Of a stretch of DNA of 64,000 nt, positions 23,001 through 38,869 are shown piece by piece. Source of the stretch: Panagrolaimus kolymaensis. Lineage: Eukaryota > Nematoda > Chromadorea > Rhabditida > Panagrolaimidae. A program made the translations under genes and the position numbers. The notes below the pieces were generated by a model. The model ran no database searches, was not told where the DNA came from, and was given only the letters and a program-made list of their open reading frames with translations. How positions within the stretch are numbered: the first letter of the stretch is position 1; every line of letters starts with the position of its first letter. The stretch covers positions 1,674,001 to 1,738,000 of the forward strand of contig JAJQJQ010000052.1 of NCBI GenBank assembly GCA_028622995.1, read 5' to 3'.

Positions 23001-25229
23001 AATAACAGCAAAACTCTTAATTAATTTTTTTGTTTTTTTTAAATTTGAAAGTTGTTGTTGTGTAAAATATTTATTTTATAGTTTATTTTTACGAAGTTGG
23101 GTTACGGTTTAAAAAAAAGATGTCATTTTGACAATAAATAAAATATTTTTGATTCGTTTTTTTTTCATTTTCTTTTCATTTTCCCTTTGTCATTCATACA
23201 AAAAATATTAAAAGATTTGTTACTGCGAGTCCCAACATGGAAAAATGAAAATATTCGTGTTCACAACTTTGAGGTAAAATTTTTTTTGCAGAAACCTTTA
23301 ATTAACAAAAAATATATATATTCTGTTTTGGATTTAAATGGAAAATGTGGCATGTTTTTTTTTGAAGCATCACTCAACATTTCAAAGTTCGTCTTTTACT
23401 CTTTAAACTTTTCTCTATCTTCCCTCTTCCTCAATTTTTTTTCTCTCCATCGATCGATCGATTTTTTTTCGGAAGGAAATAATTATCTTAAAAAAAAGGA
23501 AGAAGATTTCACTATAGTCCAATAATTACAGCAGCTACTGATTGTTTGTTGCTAATACCTTTCTGACGTAGTTTCTCTTCTCATGAGAATAATAATCAGC
23601 GGTTGCTTGCTTACTTGCCCAAATAATATTTTGATAACCTTTCTCTTTTTAATGTACCATCAGACTTAAACTAACTTTTTTTTATTTTATCAACCAAAAA
23701 AGAAAAAAATAGTGTTTCAAAAAGCATTTATTTCTTTATGTTTTTCTGTTTTGCTTTCAGCGGCGGCGGCTTCTTTGTTTTTTGTTTTGTTTCCTTCCGC
23801 TGACGCTTTTGATTTTTATCAAAAAAAGAAAAACAAAAAATATATATGTTTTTTTTGTTTGAATCGCGCTGTTTTAGTTTTTTAGTTTTTCTTACCTATT
23901 TTTTTATGTGTTTCTTTTAGCGTTGAAAAAAGGGATAAGTATTGAAATTTACGATAGTTTAAAAAAAGGCGAATGAAAAAAGAAAATATTTTAAAGTATT
24001 TTTTTGGGCGGAAATAATAATGGGTTGCTAAAATAATTTTTTTATTAGTTTTAAATTTGGTAATAAAATTTTTATTTCTTTTTCTGAATTACTTTTTGGG
24101 TCTTGAGTTTTATATTTTTTTTGTTAAAGATAGTTACTAATAAATCAAAGTAGGCTTATATTCTCAGGGTTTGTTTTGATCGTTATTACCTTTTTTTCAA
24201 GGACGACAATATTTTTTTAATTGTTAATTTAGTTTTTGATCTCATAAAATTTTTTTGAAGAAAAAATTAATATTTATTGTCTTTACTTTTTTAAAACCTT
24301 AAGTTTTTCTGTATCATGCAAAAAATTTTTGTTGTTCCACTAACTTTTTATTTATTTTTTCCGATAAAACAAACCTAAAAAAAATGAATGATTCCTGATT
24401 TTTTTCTTCACTAAAATCCATGTTGAATATCCCTTTTCGTTTTTCTCTTTCTCTCTCTAAATTTTATGAAAAGTTAGTTCTCTGTGCTCTGAACCCATTT
24501 ATTTTTTTTTCATTTTTGAAGTCACAAAATCAAAATAAAAAACTAGCTTCCTTTGTAATCAATCAACTTTTTTATTTTTTGCAAAAAAATCTAAAAACAA
24601 CTTTTTTATTACCTATTTTTTTATCTTCCTTTTTTTTTGCAAACAAACCATTCTTGTAATAAAAAAAAGACGAAACTTTTATTATTCTTTTTTTTTAGTT
24701 TGCAAAAAAAAATAATATTTTTCTGCAGTTTAAAATTCTATGTTTTAATCTTAGAGGAAAATTTTTCTGTTAAAGTTGTTTACAAAAATAATTTAATTTT
24801 TATTAATTATAATTTTGTTCCAAAGCCCAATAAATTTGGTAATGGAGAGCAAAGAACTAATAAGTTTCCCATACTTTTTATTGTTTTTAATTATGATAAA
24901 TGTCTTTTATCGCCACCTACATACATACATACAATAAAAACTTTGATGATAATTAATTGTGAACAAGAAACTTAAATGTCTCCATCATTAATAAAAGAGA
25001 CTCACGACGACGCTTTTTTATAATTACAAAATTTTATTTTTGATTGATAAAATTTAAAAAAAACTGTATTTATTTTTTTGTTTACCGTAGCCCGAGATAA
25101 TGGGTTTTTATTTGAATTTACGCTCCGAGACTTCCAGTTGTTCTTCTTAATATTTTGTTTTAGACTTTCTTTGTGAAACCTGTAATGCTTTTTTTTACAA
25201 AAATTATATTTTAGAACCAAAATAAAAAA
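23001..25229. other. Intergenic, low complexity
   Basis: Long T- and A-rich stretch. The open frames at 23187, 24420 and 24637 have Phe/Leu/Lys-heavy composition expected of AT-rich noncoding DNA. A TTTTAG acceptor at about 25214 precedes the next gene. Confidence 0.5.
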
Positions 25230-26573
25230 ATGACCCAAATGGATTCTCAAATAACAGCCTTTCAACAACAATTACAGTTTCAAAATCTCATTCATGGAGT
25301 TTATAATCAAACAAATAATTGCATTCAAGAAGTTAATAATTATATGTATCAATTACAAATGAATTTATTTCTGCAGCAACAGCAACAGCAACAAAATTAT
25401 CAATTTCAAAATCAATATTTTCCCCAATCCCAGTATCAATATTCCCAACCTATGATGCCTATGCAATGGCCTCAATATCAAAGTATGCCATTCCAATTCC
25501 CAGAATATCATCAAATTCCTGCCACCCAAATTCCTAATTATCAAATGCCAATAAATAGCGTTCCAATTACTCCAGTAATCATTCAGCCACCAACTCCGCC
25601 ACCAGTAGCTGCAGCGCCGCATTCACCAAAATCTGTTCCAAAAGTAGTAATCGAGGAAGCTAATTCAGTTCCAATAGTAAAGTTTCGAATTAAACCCACC
25701 AACACCAAGCCCAAAGAATCCTCTACAGAAAATGGAGGCGGAAAACTTTCACCTTCAAAATCAACAACAGCAGCGCCCAATTCAAATAGAAATTCTTTGA
25801 TTGATGAATTAAAAAATTCAGGTGGAAGAAAATCTTTAAGAAAAACATCAAGACGCGAACAACTTCCAAAAAAGAAAGAATCAATGGTTGTTGTTCCAGC
25901 ATGGGTGAAAAATAATCGTGAAAGAGAAATTGGAGGAGGAAAAAAGAGATCCTCGCTAACCCATCCTGGATCGTTTGAAAGTTTGGAAGCTCTTTTACTT
26001 GGAGTAACAAAGACATCAAAAAAAGATAATTCTTCTATGCCAAATTTACGAAATATATCTCGAGCAAATTCGAATCTTGATGAAGATAAAAAATCCATAA
26101 AATCCAATGATTCCATTGATTCAAATTCTTCGTCGGATGAAAGTTTAGTTAAAATAAAACCCAAACCTCCAACTTCCACAAATTTGGCAATTGCAATTAA
26201 AGAAGCTCAAGAATCAATAATAATAAATAATCAAGAAATAATAATTCCAGTTCAAGAAAAAGCAAACCATGAAGAAAAAAATTTAGAAGTCGCATCTGAA
26301 GCTAAAGAAGCAAGGGAGGAGGATTTAAAGATTTCTGAAATTCCAAATCTTTCAAACTGCAGAGCTTTGATCCTTCACAAACAATTAAACCCCGAATATC
26401 CTGAAACTCCACATGGATGGCATTTGTTAATGTGGACTATCAGAAGAGTAGGAAAATTATTAAAAAAGCATCCAGATCCTTATCATCAACTTCACCATTC
26501 GATGATAAATGAAAAAAAGAAAACCGATGATGAAGAGCACGAAAATTGGGAAGTTATTCATCATCGAAATTAA
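25230..26573 (+). CDS. Gln-rich disordered protein, 447 aa
   Basis: One open reading frame, no introns needed; the TTTTAG just upstream is a likely trans-splice or 5' UTR acceptor. The N-terminus (about residues 10-50) contains CIQEVNNYMYQLQMN, similar to QQEINNLIYEFQMSN in the preceding gene, so the two look like tandem paralogs. A Gln/Pro/Tyr-rich part (50-130) leads to a Ser/Lys-rich central region with several RxxS-type sites, an acidic stretch, and a compact C-terminal segment (HGWHLLMWTIRRVGKLLKKH). No family recognised. A regulatory or scaffold role is only a guess from composition. Confidence 0.7.
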   Translation: MTQMDSQITAFQQQLQFQNLIHGVYNQTNNCIQEVNNYMYQLQMNLFLQQQQQQQNYQFQNQYFPQSQYQYSQPMMPMQWPQYQSMPFQFPEYHQIPATQIPNYQMPINSVPITPVIIQPPTPPPVAAAPHSPKSVPKVVIEEANSVPIVKFRIKPTNTKPKESSTENGGGKLSPSKSTTAAPNSNRNSLIDELKNSGGRKSLRKTSRREQLPKKKESMVVVPAWVKNNREREIGGGKKRSSLTHPGSFESLEALLLGVTKTSKKDNSSMPNLRNISRANSNLDEDKKSIKSNDSIDSNSSSDESLVKIKPKPPTSTNLAIAIKEAQESIIINNQEIIIPVQEKANHEEKNLEVASEAKEAREEDLKISEIPNLSNCRALILHKQLNPEYPETPHGWHLLMWTIRRVGKLLKKHPDPYHQLHHSMINEKKKTDDEEHENWEVIHHRN

Positions 26574-26927
26574 AAATAATTTAAATTAAAAAAGTTTATG
26601 AAAAATGCATATTTTTATTTTTCCTATATATTTTTTGTTTGTAAATAATTTTTTTGTATAAAATTGTTTTTTTGTAATTAAAATTTTATTATTTAAAATT
26701 AAATATATTTATTTTGTTGCATATTAAAATTTATATATAAAATGTTTTAAAGCTTGCATAATAATTGTTGTTTTTAAGAAAAATGTGCGACGACGAAGGG
26801 TTTAAAAAATAAATGAAAGACTAAAGCCAAATACAAAAAAATTAAATTCGAAACTAAAGCTTTAAAAATGAAATTTTTTTGCGTAGGAAAAGCTTAAGAA
26901 AAAATTGATTTTGCGAAGATTAACAAA
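26574..26927. other. Intergenic, AT-rich
   Basis: The 3' flank of the 447-aa gene; nothing recognisable before the fold-back element begins. Confidence 0.4.
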
Positions 26928-27626
26928 ATTAGTGCACAAGATTACTATGTAAAAAAACAAAAGGCTGTTCAGGAAAAAACTTTTAGACGGTTGAAGAGAT
27001 TAAATTTTAATTGATTTGGCTTTTAGACGGCTAATGAGATTAAATTTTTTTTATTGATTTCAATAAATTATTTTATATGTTACACTGAAACAAACAGCCG
27101 CAGCACCGTCTTCGATTTTTAACAGTAAAAAAATTTTTGGTCCGACAATTAGTTATATTTAAATTTTTTGCTTAAAATACCTTTTTTCAAACATGCTTTG
27201 TTTCAGAAAACAATAGAAAATTGGAAAAAAAAACTAAAAATTTTATTTTGTAATTGACCTTATAATTATTATTTTTTTCAATTTTCACCAAAACATTTTT
27301 TTCATCAATAATCTTGCGAATATACGAGTTGCTTTTACATCTTATCTAATCAAGAATAAAACAAAATTTTTAATTTTTAACATTTTTAAAAAAATTTTTC
27401 AATATTAAATAGTTGGTAAAGAAGTTGGGTAATAACAATCGAAGACGGTGCTGCGGCTGTTTGTTTCAGTGTAACATATAAAATAATTTATTGAAATCAA
27501 TAAAAAAAATTTAATCTCATTAGCCGTCTAAAAGCCAAATCAATTAAAATTTAATCTCTTCAACCGTCTAAAAGTTTTTTCCTGAACAGCCTTTTGTTTT
27601 TTTACATAGTAATCTTGTGCACTAAT
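26928..27626. mobile_element. Fold-back (MITE-like) element with 190-bp inverted arms
   Basis: Arms 26928-27117 and 27437-27626 are reverse complements over 190 bp with no mismatch that I found. The centre is 319 bp of AT-rich DNA. Each arm holds two direct copies of a motif of the form CTTTTAGACGGNTNANGAGATTAAATTTT. A third, partial copy lies just beyond the right arm (27620-27645). There is no open frame for a transposase, so any mobility would need enzymes supplied in trans. Confidence 0.75.
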
Positions 27627-28680
27627 CTCTTGAGCCGTCTGCAACAATAATTACTAGAAACTCCGCTGCCTCCGGTCGGCGATCTTACTTGTTTTATTGA
27701 AAAATACAAAATTGCCACTCGTATTAATGCCTATGTTTTAATAATTACTTTTCCAAAAAGTTATTGTATTGACTTTTATAAAAATTAAAACTTTTCCCGA
27801 ACAATCTTATCACTCGTGTCTATTTTAATCACTTAATTTTCAATAATGAGATCCTAAAAATTGAAACATGTGTAAGCCTTTAAAACTTTTTTTGTGCACG
27901 AATCAAAATAAACAATGAACTGAACCATTAAAAAAAAATTTATACCAGCTTGTGAAAAATTCGCAAAAAGTTAAGGTTATAGTCATCGAGCAAGCTTACA
28001 ATAGTTAAATCACTTAATTTGCGCAGCAAGCAAACCCATGTTTTGCTGATTTTTTATGTATATGAAAATTACCCAAATCATTTCATCGCGCTTGGAAAAC
28101 AAAATATAGTTTCATTCTAATTTATGCAAATTTTTTAGGTGAATTTCCTATTTTAATATAAAAGATTTCAAGATAAGATACAAAAAAACAGAGAGAAAAA
28201 GAATAATAATATGTATGGGAAAAAGCGAAGCCTAGTAGCCCTGGGACTGCGACCAAAAGTAATCGAAAACGAACGAACAATAAAAATTAATAAGAAGGAA
28301 ATATTCAAGTTACTTTTCGATTAAACTCACCGAAAATAATAAAAAAAGTTCCCTATGTTTATTCTTTTCATAAACTAAACGTCAGCGTACTTTTAATTAA
28401 ATTTTGCGTTTAGAATACCTAAAAGTTTTGTATGCTAATCCAATTAAATTTAGAAAAAAAAATATACGATCCAAAAGCTTAGTTAAAAAAAATTTCATTG
28501 AAAATCGTTAAAAATAATTTCGCTTTAATTTCATAATAAAGAAACTTAATATTCATAAAAAAAGTAAAATTTGTGAATATTTTATTAAAAATTTGCATAT
28601 TTTCTAATGAAAACATTATTAAAAATCATAAAAAATTATTTGGATATAATTGTCTCAATTCAATTAAAACAATTTATTAA
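27627..28680. other. Intergenic, AT-rich
   Basis: No gene seen. A small GC-richer island (28214-28262, around CCTAGTAGCCCTGGGACTGC) stands out from the AT-rich surroundings; I cannot assign it. Confidence 0.4.
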
Positions 28681-28681
28681 A

Positions 28682-28757
28682 AAAAATTGTGGGGATTCGA
28701 ACCTATGACAGAAATATCCAAACATCACCGCCTTCAACGCCTACGCCACACAGCAAA
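28682..28757 (-). repeat. tRNA-derived (SINE-like) element or tRNA pseudogene
   Basis: Read on the minus strand, an exact Pol III B box (GGTTCGAATCC, 28693-28703) follows an A-box-like TGGCGTAGGCG by about 35 bases, and a run of six T ends the element. The T stem beyond the two GG/CC pairs does not form, and I cannot fold a full cloverleaf. It therefore looks tRNA-derived rather than a working tRNA gene. Confidence 0.45.
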
Positions 28758-29054
28758 TGTATAACAAGGAACTTTAGCCAATGATATTTTTACTCTAAAT
28801 CAAAATATTTAAATTTCCATAGCGGCATACATCTATTTTTATGTGATGTTTTTTAAAGTTAGCTTACTCATAGAGGTAATTGAGGGTGGAGAAAACGATT
28901 TTTATAGCCAGAATATGCGTTAACTTTGCTGCAACGCTCAGCGGGACATTGTGAACTTTTAAAATGTTGTGATTAAGCACTTTTTTTCTATACTTCCTTC
29001 TATTTTTTTTAAAAATTCGTCAATGCGACGAAAAATTGACCCTAAAGAGCCCTC
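28758..29054. other. Intergenic
   Basis: AT-rich sequence with no supported feature. Confidence 0.3.
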
Positions 29055-29170
29055 TAATATCAACATAATTACACGAAATAAAAAAAATCATAAATTTCGG
29101 TTAGCAGATCGGGCGTTCTCATTGCTAAAACAGCCGCACCCCTCGCTTCGCTCGGGGTGCGGCGGGATTT
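29055..29170 (-). repeat. Solo inverted copy of the array-spacer hairpin element
   Basis: Reverse complement of 2418-2532, including the hairpin with 10-bp arms GCCGCACCCC and GGGGTGCGGC. About 83 bp match with one mismatch noticed (CATTGC here, CATTCC in the spacers when aligned). The last 30 bp are more diverged. It shows that the spacer element is a dispersed repeat. Confidence 0.8.
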
Positions 29171-29280
29171 TAAATAAGAAAATTTTTCGATCGATCGAGT
29201 AAAAATTAAAAGTATTCAAATTCCTCCAAAATAAAAGCAATTTTAATTTGCAGCGGCAAGAATCAAAAAACTTTTTACGA

Positions 29281-30205
29281 TTATGAAGTTGTTGGCTTTG
29301 AAGAAAATGTTGGAGATTGTTGTTGAATTCTTCGCCGTTGTTCTTCAAATCTTTGCTCCATTTCATCGAGTAATTGTGGAGTGTAACGAACCACTAATTT
29401 TACTGTGCCTTTTGCTGATTTTAGCAAAGATACAGCTTTTTCATGGCATTCTCGTTCAACGTTCTAAAAAAAATAGAAATCAAACAAATAAAAAAATTAT
29501 TAGAAAAATAATTATATATTCCAGGAACTTTTCCATAAACAGCGCAGCAAAGCTTAAACTTATAAAAAGCACACGATAAATATTTTTCTGCCATTTTTTA
29601 ATATTCGATCTTAGTAAAAAAAATTTTGACAGAAATTTATGTGCGAATTTTAAAAAGCTTTGATAACAGCGAAAATTTTAGTATCAAAAACCTTTAAAAA
29701 ATAAATGGCGTGCTTTTTTTTTTCGGACGAATTTTGTTCAAACGCTGGTCATCAAAAAAACTTTGAAACTTACAACTCCATTAACACTGATTAATTGATC
29801 CCCTCGCTTGAGACCACCATGACGATCTGCAACTCCACCAGGAATAATTCTTGAAATATATATGGGAGAATTTTGTTCTTTTCCACCCATAACATTAAAC
29901 CCTAAACCTTGATCAGTTTTGGGAAGTTCAATAATTCGAGGATGGGAATGGCCTTCGGATGCAGCAAAAGCAGCCACCGTGGCTTTTGCTGCTGCACTGG
30001 CTTTAATTTCAAGTGGTCCTTCAATTTCGGGTGAAACTGAATATATATGTTCATACACTTCTCGAACGGTATTAAAAAATGGTGATTGTAAAATAGTTTG
30101 AAGCGAAAGAAGTTTAGGTGAAACAATTTCGCCGGTTTTAGTTAAATGTGTTATTAATTCACATATTCGTTGAACATCTCGCTCAATATCAATTTCTTCA
30201 GACAT
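29281..30205 (-). CDS. lin-7: LIN-7 / VELI scaffold protein
   Basis: Two minus-strand exons, 30205-29774 and 29463-29281, joined in phase 0; 204 aa, close to the 200-230 aa of animal LIN-7 proteins. Residues 1-60 form the L27 domain that pairs with the LIN-2/CASK scaffold. Residues about 90-175 form one PDZ domain ([20 protein letters not shown], then [20 protein letters not shown], then [14 protein letters not shown]). In C. elegans the LIN-2/7/10 complex places the LET-23 EGF receptor on the basolateral membrane. The 310-bp intron splits the PDZ domain. It is divergent from the SLC26 gene, with about 1 kb between them. Confidence 0.93.
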
Positions 30206-31248
30206 TTATTTCTAAAAAATGAAATTTTCACAATGAAAAAAAAAGCATGGATAAAAAAAATTTTAGCGGTTAGTTTTTTAAATGAACAAAATAAAATCAA
30301 AGAACTTCATGGAAGATGGCAAAAGCAAAGATTTTTGTTTGAAAATGTTAAAAATAAAAACAAAAGGATATCGGATTTTTTTTCTTTTAATTTGGTGAAT
30401 CAATTTTTTTTCATGACCCTCCGTAAAAAAGCAGCTTTATGGATAAATAGAGAAAAAAAAGTTTCTTTTTTCGTGGAGAGACAAAGTTTGTTCGAGGCTG
30501 CTCAATGTTTACTTTGGATAATAAAAAAATCATTTATTGCAAAAACTTTGTTAAAGCATTGAAAAGAAAAAACAATATTATAAAAATTGAAACTTATTGA
30601 ATTCTTAAATTTTGCAGATTAAAATCGAAATTTGGGAATGGTTGAAAAATTCATTAAGTCAAAAAATAAAGTTTTAAAAGTCCTTGTTGAAACTTTTTAT
30701 TGTAGTTAATGGAAAGGCATTTAAAATCTTGATAAACGTTCTAATTCAAAGCTTTTTTTAGTAAATGTCAAATACAAAGATTAAAACCAAAATTAGTAAA
30801 TCATTGCAAGATTTTACTTTATTGATTGCTTCACACAAATCTTTAAAAAAGTTAATCTGACTTTGCGCAACAAAAATTAATTCTCTAATGAACGGATTAT
30901 TTACTTATTGCCTAAAAAAGAATTTGAAAGCAAAAAATAAATAAGAAGCAAAATAGAGAAATCATTTTTTAAGCTTTACTTTTAAACTGTATTATTTTCT
31001 TTAAAAAAAATCTAAATAAATAATAATGTCTTTAAGAGTAAGTTAGTTTCTAAAAATATTTAAATTTTCCCCACACTCTTTACTAATAAATTATAATAAT
31101 ATGCGAGGATTATCAAAACCAAAATAACTGAAAGTCGTCCCGAAGAAATAATGTTATTATTTTGGGTTAAAAATTTTAACCTAAATTTTTTTTTTGTTTT
31201 TGAATAATTTTTAAATTTCCAATAATATTTTTTATTATTAATTTTTAG
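30206..31248. other. Intergenic between divergent genes
   Basis: Shared upstream region of lin-7 (-) and the SLC26 transporter (+). The frame at 30170-30562 is Lys/Phe-rich and overlaps lin-7, so I do not call it. The first SLC26 exon must lie here or further upstream. A possible one is ATG at 31151 followed by four codons and a GTTAAA donor, in phase, but this is weak. Confidence 0.4.
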
Positions 31249-34200
31249 TTACGATCATCAGAGGAATCAAATTTCCGTCGTCGACATAGTGAAAGAGTTA
31301 AAAATGTTTCAAATCGTTTGAGAAAACAATGTACGCCGAGAGGAATATTAAAATTAATTTCAAGTTTTATACCCATTTTTAAATGGTTGCCCGAATATGA
31401 TTGGAATGAATGCTTTTTTCATGACATGTCTGGTGGATTATCCATGGCGGTACTGGCGGTGCCCACGGGAATTGCCCATGCTGGAATAGCTGGGGTTGAA
31501 CCGGTTTATGGTTTATATACAGCAATATTTCCTGCATTTTTATATATGATTTTTGGAAATTCGAGATACACAGCTTTGGGTAAGAATTTGAGGTTTAAAA
31601 AAATTATAGATAAAAAATCCAAATTTTTTTTGTCTATTTTTATTTTCCAAGTTTTTGCATATTCGTTTTTTTTTGTCAAAAGCTATAGCCAAAGCCAAAA
31701 AAAATTGTTGCGCGGCAGCAATCAATGAATTGCAAAAGAACTTTTTTTTTGTTGGATAAAAAGAAGAATGCATCTTCTTTCATTTTGCCATAAACAAAAC
31801 GCTAATCGTGGTGGTGCAGTGGTAATTCAACCGGCGGGTCGTGAATTTCCACACTCATGTTTGGGTTTCTGATCAACTCCCAAAAAAATGGTGAGAGTTA
31901 CCAAAATGCCTCGGTGGAAGAGATGAAGAATTCCTCTTCTCTTTTTTCTTAATTAATAAAAAATTACAACTTTTTAAAAATTCGAAACTTTTGAATTAAA
32001 AAATTGTTATGTTTAAAGGTTTTTAAGTTTTCCCATTCTAAAACAGGTCAAAAAAAATTAAATTTTACTGATGTGAAAATTTTTTTTATTAAATTTTCTT
32101 TTCAATCTTTTTAGGTGGATTTGCATTATTGTCCCTGATGACTCGAGGAGCAATAAATAAAGTTATGATTAACACTGCCATCAAATACAATGCCACACAT
32201 TTTATAAATGAAACTGCATATTTTCTTAATGAAACTATAGATTATTTAAATGCAGATGATTTTGAATTATTTCAAATTGATTCAATCAATAATAATTTTA
32301 CTGGGTTTCGTGAAATTATTACCGAAGAATGGACCGATGGATATAAACAAGTTCGACCCATTCACATTGCAACAACTTTAATGTTTTTATCAGGAATTTT
32401 ACATATTTTAATGGGAATATTTCGATTGGATTTTATTTCTTCATATTTTTCTGAACAAATTATGTCTGGATTTATTGTGGGTGGAAGCATTCATGTTTTC
32501 TTTGCTCAAATTGCAGACACTATTGGCATTGAACTTCCCAAACGGGCTGGAAAGGGATATTTATATTTTGTGAGTATTTTTAAAAATGCTAAATTTTTAT
32601 TATTATTTTTTACTATCTTTTTTTTTCAGCGAATTTGTGATTTAATTTCTATGTTAAATGAAATTCATATTCCAACTTTAATTATTTCTTTATCGTCTGT
32701 TAGCTTTTTGCTATTCAGTCAATTTTTTATGCAACCTCGATTATCAAATATTTTTGATTTTCCTATTCCATATGAATTGATTTTGGTTGTGGTTGCGATT
32801 ACAGCCACAAACTTTGCTGATCTCTCCACTCATCATTCAATTAAAGTTGTGGGAAATATTCCAACAGAGTAAGAAATAAAAATAAAAATTTTATAAGTCG
32901 CAAATATTTTTATTTGAAACTTTTTTTCTTTAAACATTGGAAATGAAAAAAAAAATGGAGAAAGACACGGATTTATTTATGGAAATGAAAAAAGGTTTTT
33001 GAGAATCTTGAAACCCTTGAAAAAATGCAGCGCTTTTTATATAAAAAAGTTGCTTTGGAACGGCCAAAAACAAATTATTGCTAAATATTTAATATTTTTA
33101 TTTTTTTAGTTTCCCTCCTCCAGCTTTGCCTCGATTCGATTTAATTCCATCCATATTTCTTGATTCTTGTAGCATTGCATTAACCGCAGTGGCAATTCAT
33201 TTAACCATAGCTGTAATAATTAAACAAAGATATCATTATAATTTTGATAATTGTCGCGAACTTTATTCTCTTGGATTCGTTGGAATTTTTTCTTCTTTTT
33301 TCCCAGTTTTTCCAGTAACTTCAGTTTTTGCGAGATCCGTCGTTGGAACTGCAACCCATAGCACCCAAATGACTGTTTGCTTTTCATCCGTGGCTTTATT
33401 GGCTGTGGTTTTATATATTGGTCCTGCACTTGAATATTTACCTAAATGTGTTTTGGCTTCCATGGTTATTGTGTCCCTTTATGGTTCATTAATGAAAATA
33501 AAAGAAGCTAAAAATTTATGGCCTACTTTTAAATGTGATTTAGTGAGTTTTTGATTAATATTTTTTTTAAGTTTTAAAATTTGAGTTTTTATCTGCCGCT
33601 TTCATTGTTGCTTTTTATCAATCAATTTGATTTTAGTAAGACCGCCTGCATTTTTTCATTTGAACTTTGGTTTTAAAAAAATTTGCAAAAAACAAAACAA
33701 AATCATCTAAATAATATTTCAAAAGTGTCTAGTCTGCTGCAAAAGAGTTCAATAAAGCTAATAATAGATAAATTTTGTTGGAGCAATTCATAAATAAAAT
33801 AAGAGAATTAAGCGACTATTCTCTTTTTTAAAGTAATGTTCTTACTTTTTTTTCTTCGCGCTTTTTTCCATATATCAAAACCGATTTTAAAATTGACTCG
33901 AAAAATACAAAATAAACATTTTTCAAGATTTTTTAAAATTCATTCAATGCTTATTATTTTTTTAGCTTATTTTCATTATGAGTGCAATATTAACCATTTG
34001 TCTTGATTTATCTGATGGCCTGATTTCCTCTGTCTTTTTTGCAGCTTTTACTATTATCGTTCGAAGTCAATCACCTCGATGGCATATTTTAACTCGATCA
34101 GATGATATTCGAGATTTTCGTGAAACCAATAAAAAAGAATTGGATTTTGTTCAAGGAAATATTTGTGTATTTCGCTTTGACGCGCCTTTAATGTATACAT

Positions 34201-34874
34201 CGGTTGGAAGATTTATAAAAATAGTTCGAGAAGTTATTAAAAAATGGGAAAAACGTGATTCCAATACTTTACACACAGATGAAATGGGTTTTCGTTGGCG
34301 TGTTCGAGGATTGCGAGCTATTTTGGTTATAGATTGCAGTGGATTTAGTTATGTTGATCATTTAGGGTTAAATACTTTAATTCGAATATATCGAGATTTA
34401 GAAGCTGATGGAGTTATTACTAAATTTGCTGCACCCAAAGGTTTGTGTTTTTGTTTTTTTAAAGCAAATAAAAAAATTAAAAATAACTAATCTTTTTTTT
34501 ATGGCTTGCTTGCTTTTTACAAATCCTAATTCTCTTTTTTTTTTTTGATGACATTTTCTATTTTCTTTTCTGTTTTCCCTTAAAAAATAGTTTCAAAGAA
34601 CATCCAAAAAAATGCCATTTTGGATTGATTGGACTTTTGCTCGCTCAACTCGCTTGCTTGGCTTTTTTTACGTGATAAAAAGAAACTTCCTTTTTTTCTT
34701 CATCATTTTTATTTTGTTATTATTTTTTTAGCCCAATTGAAACGAGTATTTCAAAGTACAGATTTCTTTGAAAAAATTCCTCAAGAAGCTGTATTTGATT
34801 CCGTTGCAATTGCTGTACATGTTTGTGAAAGGCATTATGCTGCAGTAAAAACCATTCGACAAAGATGTGAATAA
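31249..34874 (+). CDS. SLC26-type sulfate/anion transporter (5' end not placed)
   Basis: Six exons: 31249-31579, 32115-32569, 32630-32868, 33110-33542, 33966-34440, 34732-34874 (691 codons). The family exchanges sulfate, chloride, bicarbonate or oxalate across membranes. Seen here are the N-terminal cytosolic part, the first membrane segments with the family signature region (LSMAVLAVPTGIAHAGIAGV), more hydrophobic spans through exon 5, and a C-terminal STAS domain (LRAILVIDCSGFSYVDHLG to FDSVAIAVHVCE). A long Asn-rich extracellular loop with NAT, NET and NFT glycosylation sites sits in exon 2. No ATG is found in the first exon in frame, so a short upstream exon is missing from my model. The gene converges on GAPDH, with 254 bp between stops. 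Confidence 0.9.
31803..31880 (+). repeat. Possible tRNA-derived element inside an SLC26 intron
   Basis: The segment TGGTGCAGTGGTAATTCAAC resembles a Pol III A box and D arm. The expected B box about 40 bases later (GGGTTTCTGATC) is degenerate. Its base composition is clearly less AT-rich than the intron around it. A decayed SINE is likely; chance resemblance is possible. Confidence 0.25.
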
Positions 34875-35128
34875 ATTATTTTCTAATAAAAAAATTTTAT
34901 AAATACTTTCCAAAAAAATAATTGTCAAACTACAACAAACCAATAAAAAATAAGAAAGAGAAAAACTAACTAAAATGGTTTTTTTTAAATAACATTGTAA
35001 AAATATAAAATAAAAGTAACTAGTAAATAAAAAGTGCAACAACGCAAGCACTATGGACGATGAAGAACAACAAAGACTTCCTCGTCATGAACATCTTTTT
35101 TTTTTTGGAAGAAGCATTGGCTGATGAT

Positions 35129-38869
<3,741 letters not shown>

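Noticed and set aside
28682..28757. Functional tRNA gene
   Set aside because: The T stem and acceptor do not pair beyond two bases, so only a tRNA-derived element is claimed.
30170..30562. 130-codon plus-strand frame
   Set aside because: It overlaps the start of lin-7, uses Lys/Phe/Leu-rich low-complexity sequence and has no start or splice context.
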